In this document: piece after piece, positions 11,360 to 24,051 of the stretch | Layout: the number at the start of each line of letters is the position of its first letter | Position numbering within the stretch: position 1 is the first letter of the stretch | Source of the DNA: Armillaria gallica | Lineage: Eukaryota; Basidiomycota; Agaricomycetes; Agaricales; Physalacriaceae | NCBI GenBank assembly: GCA_037576215.1 | Contig: JBANDB010000006.1 | Coordinates: 4,340,001 to 4,404,000 of the forward strand | Direction: 5' to 3' | Length of the DNA stretch: 64,000 nucleotides | The notes under the pieces: generated by a model | Database searches by the model: none | What the model was told of the DNA's origin: nothing | What the model saw: the letters and a program-made list of their open reading frames with translations, nothing else | Translations under genes and position numbers: made by a program

Positions 11360-14300
11360 TGAACTTATTATTACCCATTCAAGAGTCAACATTGATATCA
11401 TTTATACGAGGAAAGGTATCATTGGACGATCCTGAGGTCTAATAGTATTGATATTATGACATCCTACCCATAGGTGGCATGACCGTACTATGAATTTTGG
11501 AAAGAAACAAGGCAAAATAACTTTATATGGTGTTTATGTAGCAGTCGGCAACTTTTAGAAGGCGAGCTACAATATCGCATCTGAGTGAGAACCATCTGCA
11601 ACCAGGTTCAGGTAAACGGTGGTTGAAAGGATCATTTATGGAAAATACACCACCGGCATGGTAATTGTCTGTGTAATCCTGCTATGGTGGAGTCAATAGA
11701 ATGTGCCTAGCTGAGAGTGCATGCCATGGTGTTCGAGGATTGGAGGGGGGCTCGTCCTATCATTTGCATGCGGAGAGCGCCAGTTCTTCATCTACGCAAA
11801 AGGGAGCTTCCCATGGACCAGAAAGAACTGTCGGGGTCACTGCCACATGTGCCAGCTGAAGTACAGAAACCACACCATATCATCCACACACAAGGGAACC
11901 TGCAGTCTATGTTGAAGATTCCCAGTTAGGAGCAGGGTGTCACTGTCCCATTTAGTACAGGAACCGCACCAAGGGAGGGGAAGACGTCCGTGCACGTATA
12001 ACACCCAGGCCACCAAGATCCACGAGAACTTGTCACAATAAGACATACATCTCGTCGCCCTGATATCATCACGATTTTGCTGTCCGTACGTCGACTCAGA
12101 TGGACTCCTGCTGAATTGATATGTACTACCCTGGACACCAAGTCATCGAAGAGGACTCGTTATATCCGCCGCCCGAGGGTGAGAGAGCAATGGTTGCCTC
12201 CCAATCGTAACACGGTGGACGGATGAAGGTGAATGTGCACAAATGCACCAAGAGTTGAGACTACTGAGGTAAGAAGGAGTGGAATGCCGGTGTGGAAGGC
12301 TAAAACAAAAGGTCAGGGTATTGCAGAGTACGTGCGTAGGGGAAGAGTTATCGTTTGGAAATGGACTGTGATACCTGTTGTGTTCCATTCAATGGCGAAT
12401 GTCATTCCATGTGAAAATGAACCTTCCGGTATGCAGTATTTGGTGACAGTCCAAGCAAGGGTCCAAGTATGTCGAACCTCCCACTGGAAAGGCTTGTCAG
12501 GCTCTGCACAGATAGAAGGCATGCTAGCTATGATATGCAAGAATTGCAGGCTATATCAAAAGTGGAGTGTGTAGATGTTGGCGGTGCGAACGATGAATTG
12601 ATGAGGTACCAGCATGCTCCTACAGATGAAGCGGTGGGCCATCGCAGGGCGCAGCAGGTCAAGGGGGTGGCGGAAATAAAATCGCAGACATGACATACAT
12701 TTTCGTGTATAAGGCTGGGTGGACCCCTCCCCCTCCTACCATATAGGGTAGTAATATAGCCATATATGGATGGCTTAGTAATGCATTTCAATCAATATAA
12801 TGACCTGAAGTCAACCCGAAGTTGCCATCCGGGTTGCTGTCACTCATCATACTATGGGTGGTCGGGAAATGCAAATTTTTGATAGATGATTTCTGTAGCT
12901 CTCACCTGTGCTCCGTTTCCTTGAAAGATTCACAGGTATCTTCTTAAATGTGTTCCAATACTAAAGTAAAAATCCTTGGGGATTTAATTGAGTAGAGCAA
13001 GCGTCGGATGGTGGCTGAGGTGCAAGTGTCAAAAAATCACGATGTGCAAAATTCCATCATGGCAAACATCACGGTCAAATGGTAAGTCTGACAATGCCGG
13101 CTGCGGCTTTCTCAAGAAGGAACATGGTTGCACTGCATTGTCACTGCAAAACGGCATACTGGACATTGAAATTGTCATGTTCTGTAATGCTGAATCCAAT
13201 GTATCTCTCATTTTTTGTACATCCCTCAAGCAATAGGTTCAGTTTTTTTGTTTGAACTCTTACAATGAGCCTTAATCATGCACCCAAGTCATTCCAAGGC
13301 TGTTCATTGCTACAAGTGTAAAACCAGAGGCAGCTGGTCTTTACAAAGGCCGATTTCAGCCAGTTTTTGCTGTCTCGAAATGCTTCCTCTACACCTACAA
13401 ATAAAATTACTGCACAGTATTAGTTATATACATTCATTGAAGTATCAAAAAAAAAACCCTGAAGCCAACAACTTGCTAAAATGTGCTAAAAACCAAAATT
13501 TGCACATTGCAATCCATTTGCAGATCGTGATCACCTGTAGTAATATGTGAAAAGGGATTGAAAAGGGATATAAAGCATATTGGATGCTTTAACACCCTCA
13601 CAATATATCCCATTAATATAAAACTATCACTTTATGCCTTGTTAGGGCCTCTCGCAGTGCTATATAAGGTAAGTTGGTATCGTGTTTAAGGTCAGGACCC
13701 CTCCCCCCCTCCCCCCCTACCCTCTTTGCCGGAATTTAGCCGTGCCTCCCCCTTGCAGCAGGTCTGAGTCTTGTGTGAGATCTCAATGATGCTCAATCTC
13801 CATTTTAAACAAGGGCCTGCCACGGTGCCGGCAACAGGGACCTTGCTGGAAAGAACCTGTAGTCTCCTGTAGCTTGACCACGAATGCAATACCCATTTTC
13901 ATTGCTTTAATTCGGGTTTAGGACTATTTTCAGTCTCTTCACTAGGGTATGCATGGGAAAGCGAGCAAGGGATGGGGTACAGTAAATTGTGGTTTCATGA
14001 GACCAATAATCTAGCATCAAAACATGAAGTTCATTGTGCACCTTTGTCGAAGGAAAGAGCAAGGTATTTTGATGAGTGCTTTGCAGAGCTTGAAGAATGA
14101 CAGTCTTGTCGAATTGGTGTCTCATCAACCTGGTCAAGACCACCCAGGAGTTGTCAGCAAAGGGTGTACACGTCCTGTTTGCATCATCAATTGCTGTTGT
14201 CGATCAATATCTTTTGCAGCCAGTACCAGAACAACCTATCCTGCCTGACTTTGGATATCTAGAGGCCAAGTGAGCACGTGAAGAGCTATTGCTCTCACTT

Positions 14301-15667
14301 GAGGGGAAGGTCCATGCTTGAGACGAATGAGGCAAGGAAACATTTGAGGGGAGTAGTGAGAAAGTCCAGCATGGTTGGATGGAATATCTAAAAGGCCATT
14401 CCTTGAGGGTAGAATGATGATGCCGTTCAAGTTGACCTGTACAACTGTGCCACAAAATATCACTTGTGGCATGTGATGATTCATAAGACCTGCAACAGCT
14501 ATGCATCAGCAGAGAATGGCATCCAAAGAGAGAGTAAAACGCACTGAGTGTACTTCCCCATAACTGAGGTCGTCAAGGCTCCTTCACTAGGCAAGAGGCA
14601 TGCTTCGTGTCCCCCAACAGATGCTCACATCCGAGAGTAGTAATCGAAAACGTGATATATGAAGCAGTGGGCCATTGCAGGGTGTGGCATATCCGAGCCT
14701 TGAAGTTAGGATGGGCTGCCCTGCATGGGCGAGGCACAAGGTCCTTTAGATTTGATGCAGTAAAAGATAATGGAATAGTATGTGATATCAAGCAATAATA
14801 TGTAAGGTGTACATCATGAGGGCAAGAGCAGGAAGCATGCATGTGCCTGCTACCATGTAGAACCCGCTGCCATATGAGAAGACAAGGATCAGGGACCGGG
14901 GTGTCAAAGCGCTCTGTGGCAGGCAGTAAAGGTCGAATGTATGGCGCTACATGAGTCCATGTTGGTGTGTCTTTTCAATTGGCATGTGTTTGGGAGCAGA
15001 TAGGAAAAACATTTCTTCAGTGCTGTTGAAGGAAGTTAATTATGGCAAAATAGAGAAGAAAAGACACACCCGACTGCAAATTATCATTGATCTCTTTTCC
15101 ATGATCTGCACAATTTGCTCTATTCTTCACTGGATGTTGACTGCGATTGATTTTGCATTGTATGTCATGAGAAACAGCTCAAATGATGCACAGTTGCAGG
15201 ATTGGGACCTTGGCTCGGAGGGGTATGGAGGTTCTGTGCTATTTTGGCACACGGGAACAGAGAGCATGAGGCTCAGCCAACTCAGCTTGATGTGAACCTC
15301 AAGACCCTTAGAATGAGCATGAGCACTGACAAGCAATTTTGGGCCAGTGGGCTCGAGTCACAGACAGGTTGCAGACAGGTCATTGATATTAAGGCTACAC
15401 CACATATGAGTATAATAGTAGTTGAGAGAGCTGTCTCGCTCGCTACGTTGATGCTTTCTAGGATTCGTGATGGAGTTGAGCTTGAGCCGTGCTAGCCGGT
15501 GGGGGAAGAGCAATGGATGCTCAAAAAAGCCGGAAAAGGGTACATTACATGTGTGATGTGTGACAACAGCATGGATGAGCCACGGCATGCATGGCACGAT
15601 GACTTCCCTGATTCTTTCCGATAGTAGAGAGGAAGAAAGAGGGAATTGTCAACCACTCCATGACTGT
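11360..15667. other. AT-rich, CpG-poor sequence without recognised genes
   Basis: Many short frames on both strands (longest 113-114 codons at 12233-12574 + and 14951-15295 +) show no domain I can name. Parts of the minus strand (12.3-15 kb) could be eroded upstream portions of the Plavaka transposase found at 18.4-19.3 kb, but I cannot align any block. Composition suggests old, methylated repeat DNA. Confidence 0.3.
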
Positions 15668-15884
15668 TTGCACCAAAGGAAGGAAGGAAGTTAGTTTTAT
15701 TAGTCGTCATGGCTCCTAAATAGAAACATAACAACGTCCGTACTACAGGGTGCTATCTACAGATGTCCAACCTGCTACAGGACCAAACCTATCCCACGCT
15801 CTGCTGCTTTGGTAAAGCCCCCTTGTGAGTACTCCCTCATGGCCTTGGCAATGGGAAGATGATATGAGAGACTTGATAGAAGAG
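15668..15884 (+). repeat. Dispersed repeat G, copy 2
   Basis: Counterpart of 6757-7000, beginning GGAAGGAAGGAAG and containing CACGCTCTGCTGCTTTGG and GAGTACTCCCTCATGGCC. CpG sites of copy 1 appear here as TG or CA, as expected for a copy in a CpG-decayed environment. Confidence 0.55.
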
Positions 15885-15953
15885 GATTTAATGAACTACA
15901 AACACTGATTAAAAACAGCTAGTACTGTACGATTTCAACTGTAGCTTCACAGG

Positions 15954-16322
15954 TAGGGATGCCCACTGTACCGTATACGGTTATGGCCATATGAGTTATG
16001 GCCGTACACCATAAGGTAAAAGAGCCTCGACAGTATGGTATGGGTTTGGCCCATATTCCATACCGTATTCCATATACAGGGGTCATAGAGGAGTATGATG
16101 TTCTAGGGCAGGTGAGTTTTATAGCTAAAATGATTCGTTTCATTAATCTAACTCATTACATACTAAAAAAAAACAGATATTGGTGCAAATTTGGCCTACC
16201 CATATGGTACCCATACAAATATGGCCATAAAAATTGGTTTTCAGACCGCTGATGGTATGGGTATGGGCCCGTATATATGGTACCTGTATCCACCATATGT
16301 ATGGGTATAGTGGGCATCCCTA
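15954..16322. mobile_element. hAT-type MITE, 369 bp, 8-bp target duplication
   Basis: The ends are TAGGGATGCCCACTGTACC and its inverted form (reverse complement of the right end: TAGGGATGCCCACTATACCC). A perfect 8-bp duplication TTCACAGG flanks it (15946-15953 and 16323-16330). An 8-bp duplication with a TAGGG-type end is the hAT hallmark. The interior is rich in CCATAC/GTATGG words and non-coding. Confidence 0.88.
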
Positions 16323-16330
16323 TTCACAGG

Positions 16331-18399
16331 GTGTTACGTGTTATGGTTTATGAATTTAGCTTCATTTGCAATTCCACCACCTCGGTGAATTCATATCAGG
16401 ATTTAGATTAGATTGTAGTCCTGACAATCAGAATCACTTGCATCCACACTGAGCCATCGATCAGCAGGTTTGGTGGAATACAGAAGCCCTCAAAGTGGCT
16501 TGAGGCTTTAAAGGTATGGGAGAAGTAGATCCTTCATCATATTACTTGTATATATATTCTGTATCAGAAGAACATATGTAGGAGGTGAAATTTTTAGATT
16601 TTCGCAAGGAAATTGGGCTAATTGGTCATCAAGATATGACAGCTTCACAAGGCCCTGTTACATGTTATGAATTACTGATAGCTTCACTTCACGGGGTCCC
16701 GTTATGTGTTATGTAAATTAACAGTCGAAATCGTACAGTATATTCTGAATCAATGGCAATACTGTACCATTTTGACCTTAAGTTCACATAACATGTCACA
16801 GAGGCCTGTGAAACGAAGATATGCATATCTCATAGCATGTCACAGCTTACAGTGAAGAGTTGAAAGAAAATTTTAAATTAATGCCATTTTTGAGCAAGGA
16901 ATAATGAAATACACATCTCTGAGCATCTATATGTGTTCCCAGATGTTTCTGTGATACCAACAATTTGGTTTTATGATGTGGCCTTGAAAAGACTATGAAA
17001 GTTGTTGATATCAAGTCGGAATGCAGAAATAGCACCAATATTAGAAATTTAATTGATCTGTTCTCTTGCCAACATTCAGCCCTTCCAGCAAATTGTCTAT
17101 TCATGACGTTGGCACTGCTCGGCACTGAGTGGTAAAAAAGTACATTTACAAAGGATTGAACTCATGGCCTAGATATTTAGTCACAGAAGATAACTACAAA
17201 GCCACACTAGTGATGAAGATATACAATATGAAGATGGGCATTCCCTGTCATAGCCATCCATGAACATCTGCTCAGCTGAAGATGTTGCATAACATGTCAC
17301 AAGTCATGAATGTAAGGTCAAAATAGTACAGTAGTAACAGAAGGATATGAGTGAAAGCAGGTGGGTTGGGATGTCCTATAGCAAGTAGAAGTATTGCAAG
17401 CCCTGTTTCTTGCACAAGATGATATGAGTACCATCAGTTGAAACATCTAGAGCAACCCACGACACTGCAGGACATTCTCAGAGGCAGGTCAAGAGAGGGA
17501 GGTCCAGATATTGCAAGGGGGATGTTCAATGACCTGACCCCTATTTTCCACTGGGGATTTATGGCATTTTGTACACCAGCCATTGAAAAAGTCACTTCCT
17601 GAGCAGCATACAGGACAGTGCAATGCAATCAAGAGGCCATTTGAGTGAGGAGGGGCAAGATTTGAGAACCATGAGTATAGATCATGGTGGTAGGATAGAC
17701 CATGAACAGGTCGTATTTGATTTTACATGCTTGTGCTTTTAGTGCAAATAAACTTGCCTGAGTTTCTCCTCCTATACTGTGAGACTTCATTTGAGATTGT
17801 CTTGCTGCAGTGTCACCCGTTCACATGATTTGGCCTTATAAAGAGGATGGCTTCATGTTCATATACATTTTGTTAGACACCTGCCATCCCCACTGCTACC
17901 CACACTAATCTGTACATCAATTTGATCTCTTTGTTTGTGTTCAAGTTTGCTGACTTTTTTCTCATTGCTTGCAGCTTTTTAGCATGCAGATTGATGTTCT
18001 GTATTATTGCTGCTTGGTGGCATGCCTCAGGCATTTGAATCGTGTTCAGCACCTGTAAATCCTTAATTGAAATTGCATGTTGTGTCCTTATGTTTCTGCA
18101 TAAATTGCTGTGCCAGGTTGTTTATTTATTTGACTGTGAGGATGAAGACTTTTCCAATGATTCTAATTCTGATGAAATTGATATCTCAAGATGTCCTGAT
18201 TACTATGATGTGCTGTATTATCTCTGTTTTCATCATTCTATGTTCACAAGTGCTGATGGAGTGAAGACATGGCTAAAACACTGTTTCTTGACATATGCAG
18301 CCTGGGAGCTTGTGTGTGTACATCAGCAAAACCCAGAAAAGATCTTACAGTTTTAAGTCTTATTTGTCTGATCTTTATGCATCTTGGTCTGCATATTTA
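16331..18399. other. AT-rich sequence, no gene recognised
   Basis: Only short frames are present. Several copies of the phrase CTTCAC(A/G)(G/A)GG..CTGT.A.(A/G)TG.TA.(A/G)G (near 16640, 16680, 16800 and around the MITE target at 15946) suggest an old internally repeated element. Ends are not identifiable. Confidence 0.3.
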
Positions 18400-19340
18400 T
18401 TCACAAAGAATGAAGAGGAAATGTCAAACTATCACTATGCTTCAACCTCATAGGTATAAATTCCTCACCAGCAACCTCAATCAAGTGCACTGTATGCACA
18501 ATACAATTTAGATGAATTATGGACATAATTCATTCTCCTGTGGCATCAATGTCTGGGCATACAACCCATATGCCAGTATCAGGGCAAGGTACATCTCCAA
18601 TAGGACAGAACCATGTCACCAATGTGCAAGGATAGTAGATTTTGTGATGTCGCAAACTGAAGAACAACCGAACATGGGCAACATGAAGCACTTGGAACCC
18701 TTCACCATCCTCCTCTGCCTCACAAAACATGTAATTGTAATGTGAGAAGCTCTTTCTCCATGATGTCATAGCATGTATATGCTTATAATACAGACCACCA
18801 ATCTCTGACAAATCACTGGGGGTGTAGTACATTGATATAGCTGAGGGATATACAGTGATCTTTCTGTGGTATTTTGGGCATTGGTCCAGGTCAATGTTCT
18901 CTGGGGCAACTTGTGGATTAATTGAAAGCTGCTCAGAGAAATCTTTGTATGAGCTCTGGAAGACATGGTAGGCTGAGACATTGTGCTAACAAATGGATAT
19001 TACATGGTGCTTTTGATGCTAGCACTATGATGAAATATCAGATGGGTATTTTATCTTCCAGAAAAATGATAACAAACCTGGTGTCTGAGCTAGCTTCACT
19101 TCAGCAAGAATGCCTGGTGATTTGACAGCTCCACCATCATCATTCTCATTAATGCTGTCTAGTGTCAAAGCTTCCACATGAGATATGCCAAATATTGAGC
19201 CATCCAACATCTCTTGTATTTGAAAATCCACCCACACTGCTTTTAATTTATAAAGTTGTTCATTAATCAGCAGCATCTGGGCCAGAGCTTCAAACTGACT
19301 GGAATGCTGCTATAGCTCTTTGATTGCCTTGATGTGCTTT
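18400..19340 (-). pseudogene. C-terminal fragment of a Plavaka-type (CMC-related) transposase
   Basis: Minus-strand blocks match the conserved end of basidiomycete Plavaka transposases. In order these are CPKYHRKITVYPSAISMYYTP followed by SDLS; a GL..E.I....SWR segment; VRLFFSLRHHKIYYPCTLV (about 18660); WFCPIGDVPCPDTGIWVV (about 18600); and MSIIHLNCIVHTVHLIEVAG followed by EEFIP and HSDSL (about 18430-18530). Several frame changes and stops interrupt it, and the catalytic core further upstream is not recognisable. Family members are cut-and-paste DNA transposases, so this is a dead fragment. The match is by recall of the family's conserved wording; a profile search with PF18759 would settle it. 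Confidence 0.7.
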
Positions 19341-19679
19341 GATTCCATGATAGATAAACAAAGTCCATTTAGTGCTCCAAACTCCTGGATGAGGTGATGG
19401 AAGTGGAAAAGGGCATACTGGTGTTGAAGCAAAAATACATCTGTACATTTATCATCACTATGTACCCCATCTGTTTAGATCCCAAGAGTACAAAAGATCT
19501 CTCTCTTGCAATGAAAATTAGCCACAGAGGTATGAGATCTTCTTCATTGATCATTGAGTGATGCACATGATAGCAAAACATAGGCGTAGGTATCATAAAT
19601 GCATGTTGAAAGTAAGTAAAATATAGGAAATAAGAAATGAAGTGTAGGTAAAAAAAAACAGTGTTTGTTGGATTCCAAG

Positions 19680-21107
19680 GAAATATACTTAGCCATCCTC
19701 TACACTATCATCAAATGAGTCAGTTGTCTTTTCCAAGGCTTCAACTTGTGCAAGCAGCTGGTCAATGAAATCCACTAAGTCAGATATAGGAATTGAGTCC
19801 CAAGAGTAGTAATAAATGCAACAGAATGGGGTGATCAGATTCACTAGCAGTGTGCTATCTAGATCAGATAGGATAAGGGTACCACCTCTGTTTTTTGAGA
19901 TGTATACCAGTGGACCTAAATATCTTGGCTTGAATTTGTGGCTGAGCTCATATTCTACTCTTGTATTCCATATGAGGACCAGTGTGCCAGGCTGGAAATC
20001 CCAGTCAATGATCCTGTTTGCATGTTCTTTTTCCCATCACTGAATGGTCTTGACTCTTGATTCATACACCTTTGCACAGATCTGCTCTAGGACAGCAGGT
20101 CATTTTTGCAAAGTAACTGCTCATCTTACTATCAGATTGGATGTGGAGATTGCTATTGTTGGCAGCTCAACTAGGTAGGAGGCTTCCACTATATCCAAAG
20201 GCAGGACAGGTTCAACACCTGTTATGACCTCATAAGGGCTTTTCCTGGTTGTCTGCAGTGGAGTGACCCTTTCCACCCATATAACAGTGTGTGTGACTTG
20301 ACTCCATTTGTTTTCTACACCTCTGCATACCTTAAACAGAGATTCTCTGAAACCAAGGTGTCTTCGTTCAATAACTCCTTGTGCTTGTGAGTTATAAGCT
20401 GATATAGTGATATGGCATATATCATATTGAACTGCTAGTAATTCTAGGGTAGCTAGAAAGGTGGGTCTGTTGTCTATTACAAATTCTCAGAGGCTCCTCC
20501 ATCAGCAGATGATGTGCTCATAGATGAAGCATGCTACCCCATCTGCATTTTTGTGTCACAGCATCTTAAACTCAGGGTATATGCTCATAGAGCAGCTGGC
20601 ATGTACAATGTACTTGAATCCATTGGATTTTGGAAGGTGGAAAGTGTCAATATAGACCTTGAAAAATAGTGGAGTGGGATATGCAACCACAGGTGGAATA
20701 TGCCATTTGGCTGTCTGGCATATTTGACACATATGACATGTCTTCACAAACCATTTGATGTCATCAAGCAGTTATGGCCACCAGTATCTTTTGAAGAGGT
20801 GAGCTCTAACCAAATAGATGCCTTTGTGTCCTAGCTTGTTGTATGTGATCTGTAGCAGCTTGTATTGTCTATCTGCTGGCACAACAAGCTTGTGTTCTCC
20901 CCTGCTATTGCATTTCCTGAGGCTGTTGTTTAAGAGAAAGAAACCTGAAGCATAGTTAGTCAAAGTTCTTTTCTGGTCTTCAGTCATTGAGGCAGGTATG
21001 TGGAAATCTGAAAGGTAGTCTCAAACTAGCAGCACTCTCGGATTGTTAGATTTAGCTTTAGTGCTCTGGGGAATCTCTACATCTGCATCTGCTGGGATCA
21101 GTGTCAC
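19680..21107 (-). pseudogene. gypsy2: integrase region of pol
   Basis: Integrase of an old Ty3/gypsy element on the minus strand. Seen in order: an HHCC-type zinc segment (HKGIYLVRAHLFKRYWWP, then CHMCQICQT, about 20700-20850); core D1 in VYIDTFHLPKSNGFKYIV (about 20645); D2 in FVIDNRPTFLATLE (about 20485); E in AQGVIERRH (about 20375); and a C-terminal segment with LPLDIVEASYLVELP and HKFKPRYLGPLVYISKNRGG. Stops break it (for example after RYWWP and before KEHANRIIDWDF). The reading ends near 19680 and no 3' LTR is identified beyond it. RNase H of the same element lies at 22798-23187, separated by an insertion whose removal restores the frame. Confidence 0.85.
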
Positions 21108-22797
21108 ACCTGCAGCATGTCTAAGGGTGTAATTTTGCAAAAATGTCATACCTTACACATTAGCAATGCAGAAGGTATCACGAGCAGGCTGACAGTGCAA
21201 GTGGCACATAAAGAAGCAAGATCACTGAGGTAGAGAGCTCTATAATAGAAAAAGAAGCAATGGAATTAAAACATAAGGACTTTGTCATTGGACTGTACCT
21301 TATGGGCATGCACAGCAACAAGGCTGAAGGGTGAGCTAGCTTGCTAACCACCCATTTGCAATAGAGAATTTAACTTCAGTGGGATACACTTGTATGTGGG
21401 CTGAGGCTAATTTAGATAACAACACATCTGTAATCTATGATGTGTGGCCCCTGGAGATTCAGAAAAACAATATCACATATGGGGTAATCAAGAGAACCCT
21501 GGGCATGGCCTAGAAACAGACTTTGGCTTATGGAAATAGTGAGTGGGCTGGGAAGCCAAAGCATTTCTTGGTTACCAGGTCTAGAATATGACACTGTCAT
21601 CTTTGGAGCAGACCCAAAAGCTGAATACGAAGTGCGATTGGTGATCGAGAATTAAGCAGCTATTGAGTGTATGCTCGTGAGCTACTCTGCTGCTAGGGCA
21701 AGCGATATTGACATCACTTAGCTCTTTGAGACTACTAAAAAGAGGAACAACCAGTGTGCTGCCTAAAGCACTGTGCCAACTCAGATGAGGGATATTTGGC
21801 TGAAAAAAAAGTAAATTACTAAAAATCCATTTGTAACAATCAATCTCCTGTAGTATAAGTAGAGTAGATTTTCATGTATTATGGCAAGTTACCTACTCTC
21901 CACGTAACATAATAAAGTTTCAGTTTGGATCTGAACTTGTTGTGCCACATAAGAGTTAGTAACTTTGAGTCTCTGCTATAATGCAAATTTAGTGAGCTCA
22001 CAGAGAAATTGAATAAGAGAGAAATTTTGGATACAAACTTTGGTTTACTTGAGATAAGAAAGAGATTCGGAGGCAGTGATGCTGCACTTGTCTCGAGAGG
22101 TTTACTTGGTTACATCTGAGAGAGAGCTCTGTTCCTTTTCTGGTTCAGTGTAAGAAAGAGAGATTGTATTGTGCCGGCCTCTGTGTAGGTCTAGAAGTAG
22201 TTGCAAGGGAATCAGCCAGATTGAGCTGTTCTAGCAGTTGCACAAAGTGTGACAGGTGTGCACAGTTGGATCTCGCAGCACCATTGTTAGAGCAAGCACA
22301 CTGTGTGTGAGGACTTGTGGAGACAGTTTTGAGAATAATTGAGAATTGATTGGGAGTGCTAAGGGCCTCTATCATGACAAGTTTGGAAGTCAGGTTTAGC
22401 AACTAAGAGAAAGGTGGCATCATGCACAGATTAGATCTTGCAGCAGGTCATACTTAGTGAGCTCACTGACTGAACTTGGTTGTTTTGTGGATCTGCATAT
22501 CTGTGTGTTTTGTCTATTGAAATATCCTTTGCCTTGAGGGTTGTGTGGTTCACCATGCTCTCTTGTAAAAAGCTCTGAAGAAATAAAGAAATTGAAATTG
22601 GCTTGATAATACTATGTTGTTTTGTGCATCATTTTAGTGAGCTCACTGAGATACTTTGAGATACTGTTGGTGTGCAAGTGGAATTAAATTCCTTGCTCCC
22701 CTCTGCACTTAAGGAGATTGTGTGTGTGTGTGTTTTGTGGGATTGAGTGTAGGTTTTGTGTGTGTTCATGCTAGACCATGCTCAGTTTCACAGGTGC
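21108..22797 (+). mobile_element. Insertion E1 (LTR-like, ~1.69 kb) inside gypsy2 pol
   Basis: The left end is TGTCACACCTGCAG; the right end read inward is TGACAGGCACCTG, so both ends carry TG..CA and a loose inverted match. Flanks are TCAG (21104-21107) and CCAG (22798-22801), an imperfect 4-bp duplication. Removing the element joins RNase H to the integrase leader in one minus-strand frame (ADPMTRL|VPADADVEIP). The first ~1.02 kb matches 40848-41866, including TATAAG (about 21853) and AATAAA (21911), the order expected in an LTR. A second AATAAA lies at 22585. How the last ~680 bp relate to the first part is unclear. Confidence 0.6.
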
Positions 22798-23187
22798 CTG
22801 TCACCAGCCTTGTCATTGGATCTGCCACTTGCAGGTGGATCTGGCAGTTCACTAAAATCCACATTGGAGAGAGAATTTTGCATCCAGATGCTTGCTCTTC
22901 TATGAGTGGGTTGATAATATGCACGAAACCATACATTTTGTTGACCCAGTCAAGATTGTCTCCTTGAGCAGGTTCATTGCCTGGCTGTGGACACCTCCTT
23001 GATAAACCATCTACACAATATTTAACTTCTGGAATGTGTACCAGCTTGAAATCAAACAGAAGAATCCCTGCTACCCATCAGTTGATTACTGCACTCAGGT
23101 TCATGTCAGGATTATTGATCATTCCCTCAATGGTGGTAGCATCTACCTCCACCACAAAGTTCTTGACTCCAATGATCCAAATAGCAG
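22798..23187 (-). pseudogene. gypsy2: C-terminal part of RNase H
   Basis: The minus strand reads IWIIGVKNFVVEVDATTIEG (about 23130-23187), MINNPDMN, then WVAGILLFDFKLVHIPEV and VDGLSRRCPQPGNEP. This is the standard RNase H to linker sequence of this gypsy clade. It is separated from its N-terminal half (35345-35996) by the LINE insertion. One in-frame TGA replaces the expected Arg before WVAGIL. Confidence 0.88.
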
Positions 23188-23190
23188 ACT

Positions 23191-23222
23191 AATTTATTTT
23201 TTATTTTTTATTTTTTATTATT
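23191..23222 (-). repeat. LINE 3' tail, (AAAAAT)n-like
   Basis: The plus strand shows TTTATTTTTTATTTTTTATT..., a short tandem A-rich tail at the 3' end of the LINE, directly next to the AGCAG target copy. Short-unit tails are common in Tad-like LINEs. Confidence 0.8.
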
Positions 23223-23647
23223 CAACATTATTGTGTATTGGGGTGGGCCCCATGGCATGACACTAAAATGTCTAATCTACTCCATCAGCTCCAAAAGCCC
23301 TGTAGATGGGCACAATTCCCCCTACAGTCCAGAGTATCCTACTCTGTTTTTGATGGCCAGATTTGTCTCTTCTTGCTCTAGCTTTTGTCAGTTTGGTGGC
23401 TTGCTTGCCCTGCCATTAAGTACCAAAGGGCACCAGAAAGAAAATAGTAAGCAGACAGCCTGTCTCAATTCTGTTACCCTCATGCTTCTGTCTCATGCTG
23501 CACTGTTTCGTGTTTGTGTGGTCCTGAGACCATGGTTGCCAATTACTGGGGGATATCTTCAGGGTGGAGTGCTGGTTAAGTGTTTCACAAGTGTTGTAGT
23601 GTGTCGTGTCTTGGTGCATTAAATAGGCTGAATAAATTAAGCATTAG

Positions 23648-24051
23648 TCTGACTTTCCAGATAGACATTACTCATGGTGACTTGGAATCACCGTGTTTTC
23701 CTTATATGTTTCAGTAAGGCCTTGACGGTTGTTATGTTTTCCATCATGCTCTGCATTGATGTTGCTCCTCTTCCCATCTCTTTCTTCATATCTGTTCATA
23801 GACTCTAGTGCTTGGGGCATTCAAAGATGAAGTGATGAAATGTCTCCTTCACTTCTACTCCTTTGGTGTAGCAGCTTTCACAGAAGGAAAAATTGGCTTT
23901 CTTGAAGTGGTGCAAATATGTGTTCAATGGTATGTGACTTGTGTGCAATTGAATCAGTAGTAACATCTGCCTTCTTTTTATATCTTTTGTGATAGTGGTG
24001 AATTTTGTTAGTGGGAAACGAAGGTCGACTCCTTGGAACCGCCAATACCGT
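23648..24051 (-). pseudogene. LINE ORF2: C-terminal segment with CCHC knuckle
   Basis: The minus strand reads LTKFTTITKDIKRRQMLLLI, QLHTSHIPLNTYLHHFK, then CESCYTKGVEVKETFHHFIFEC, giving a C-x2-C-x11-H-x4-C type knuckle. This is typical of the end of Tad-like ORF2 (after 'RTGH.PLN..L'). It continues as MKKEMGRGATSMQSM and ends near 23648. A stop lies between FECPKH and TDMKK. It is joined upstream to SPR (24924) once the C LTR is removed. Confidence 0.85.

Noticed and set aside
14951..15295. 114-codon ORF as a gene
   Set aside because: No motif, AT-rich repeat-like context, and overlapping alternatives.
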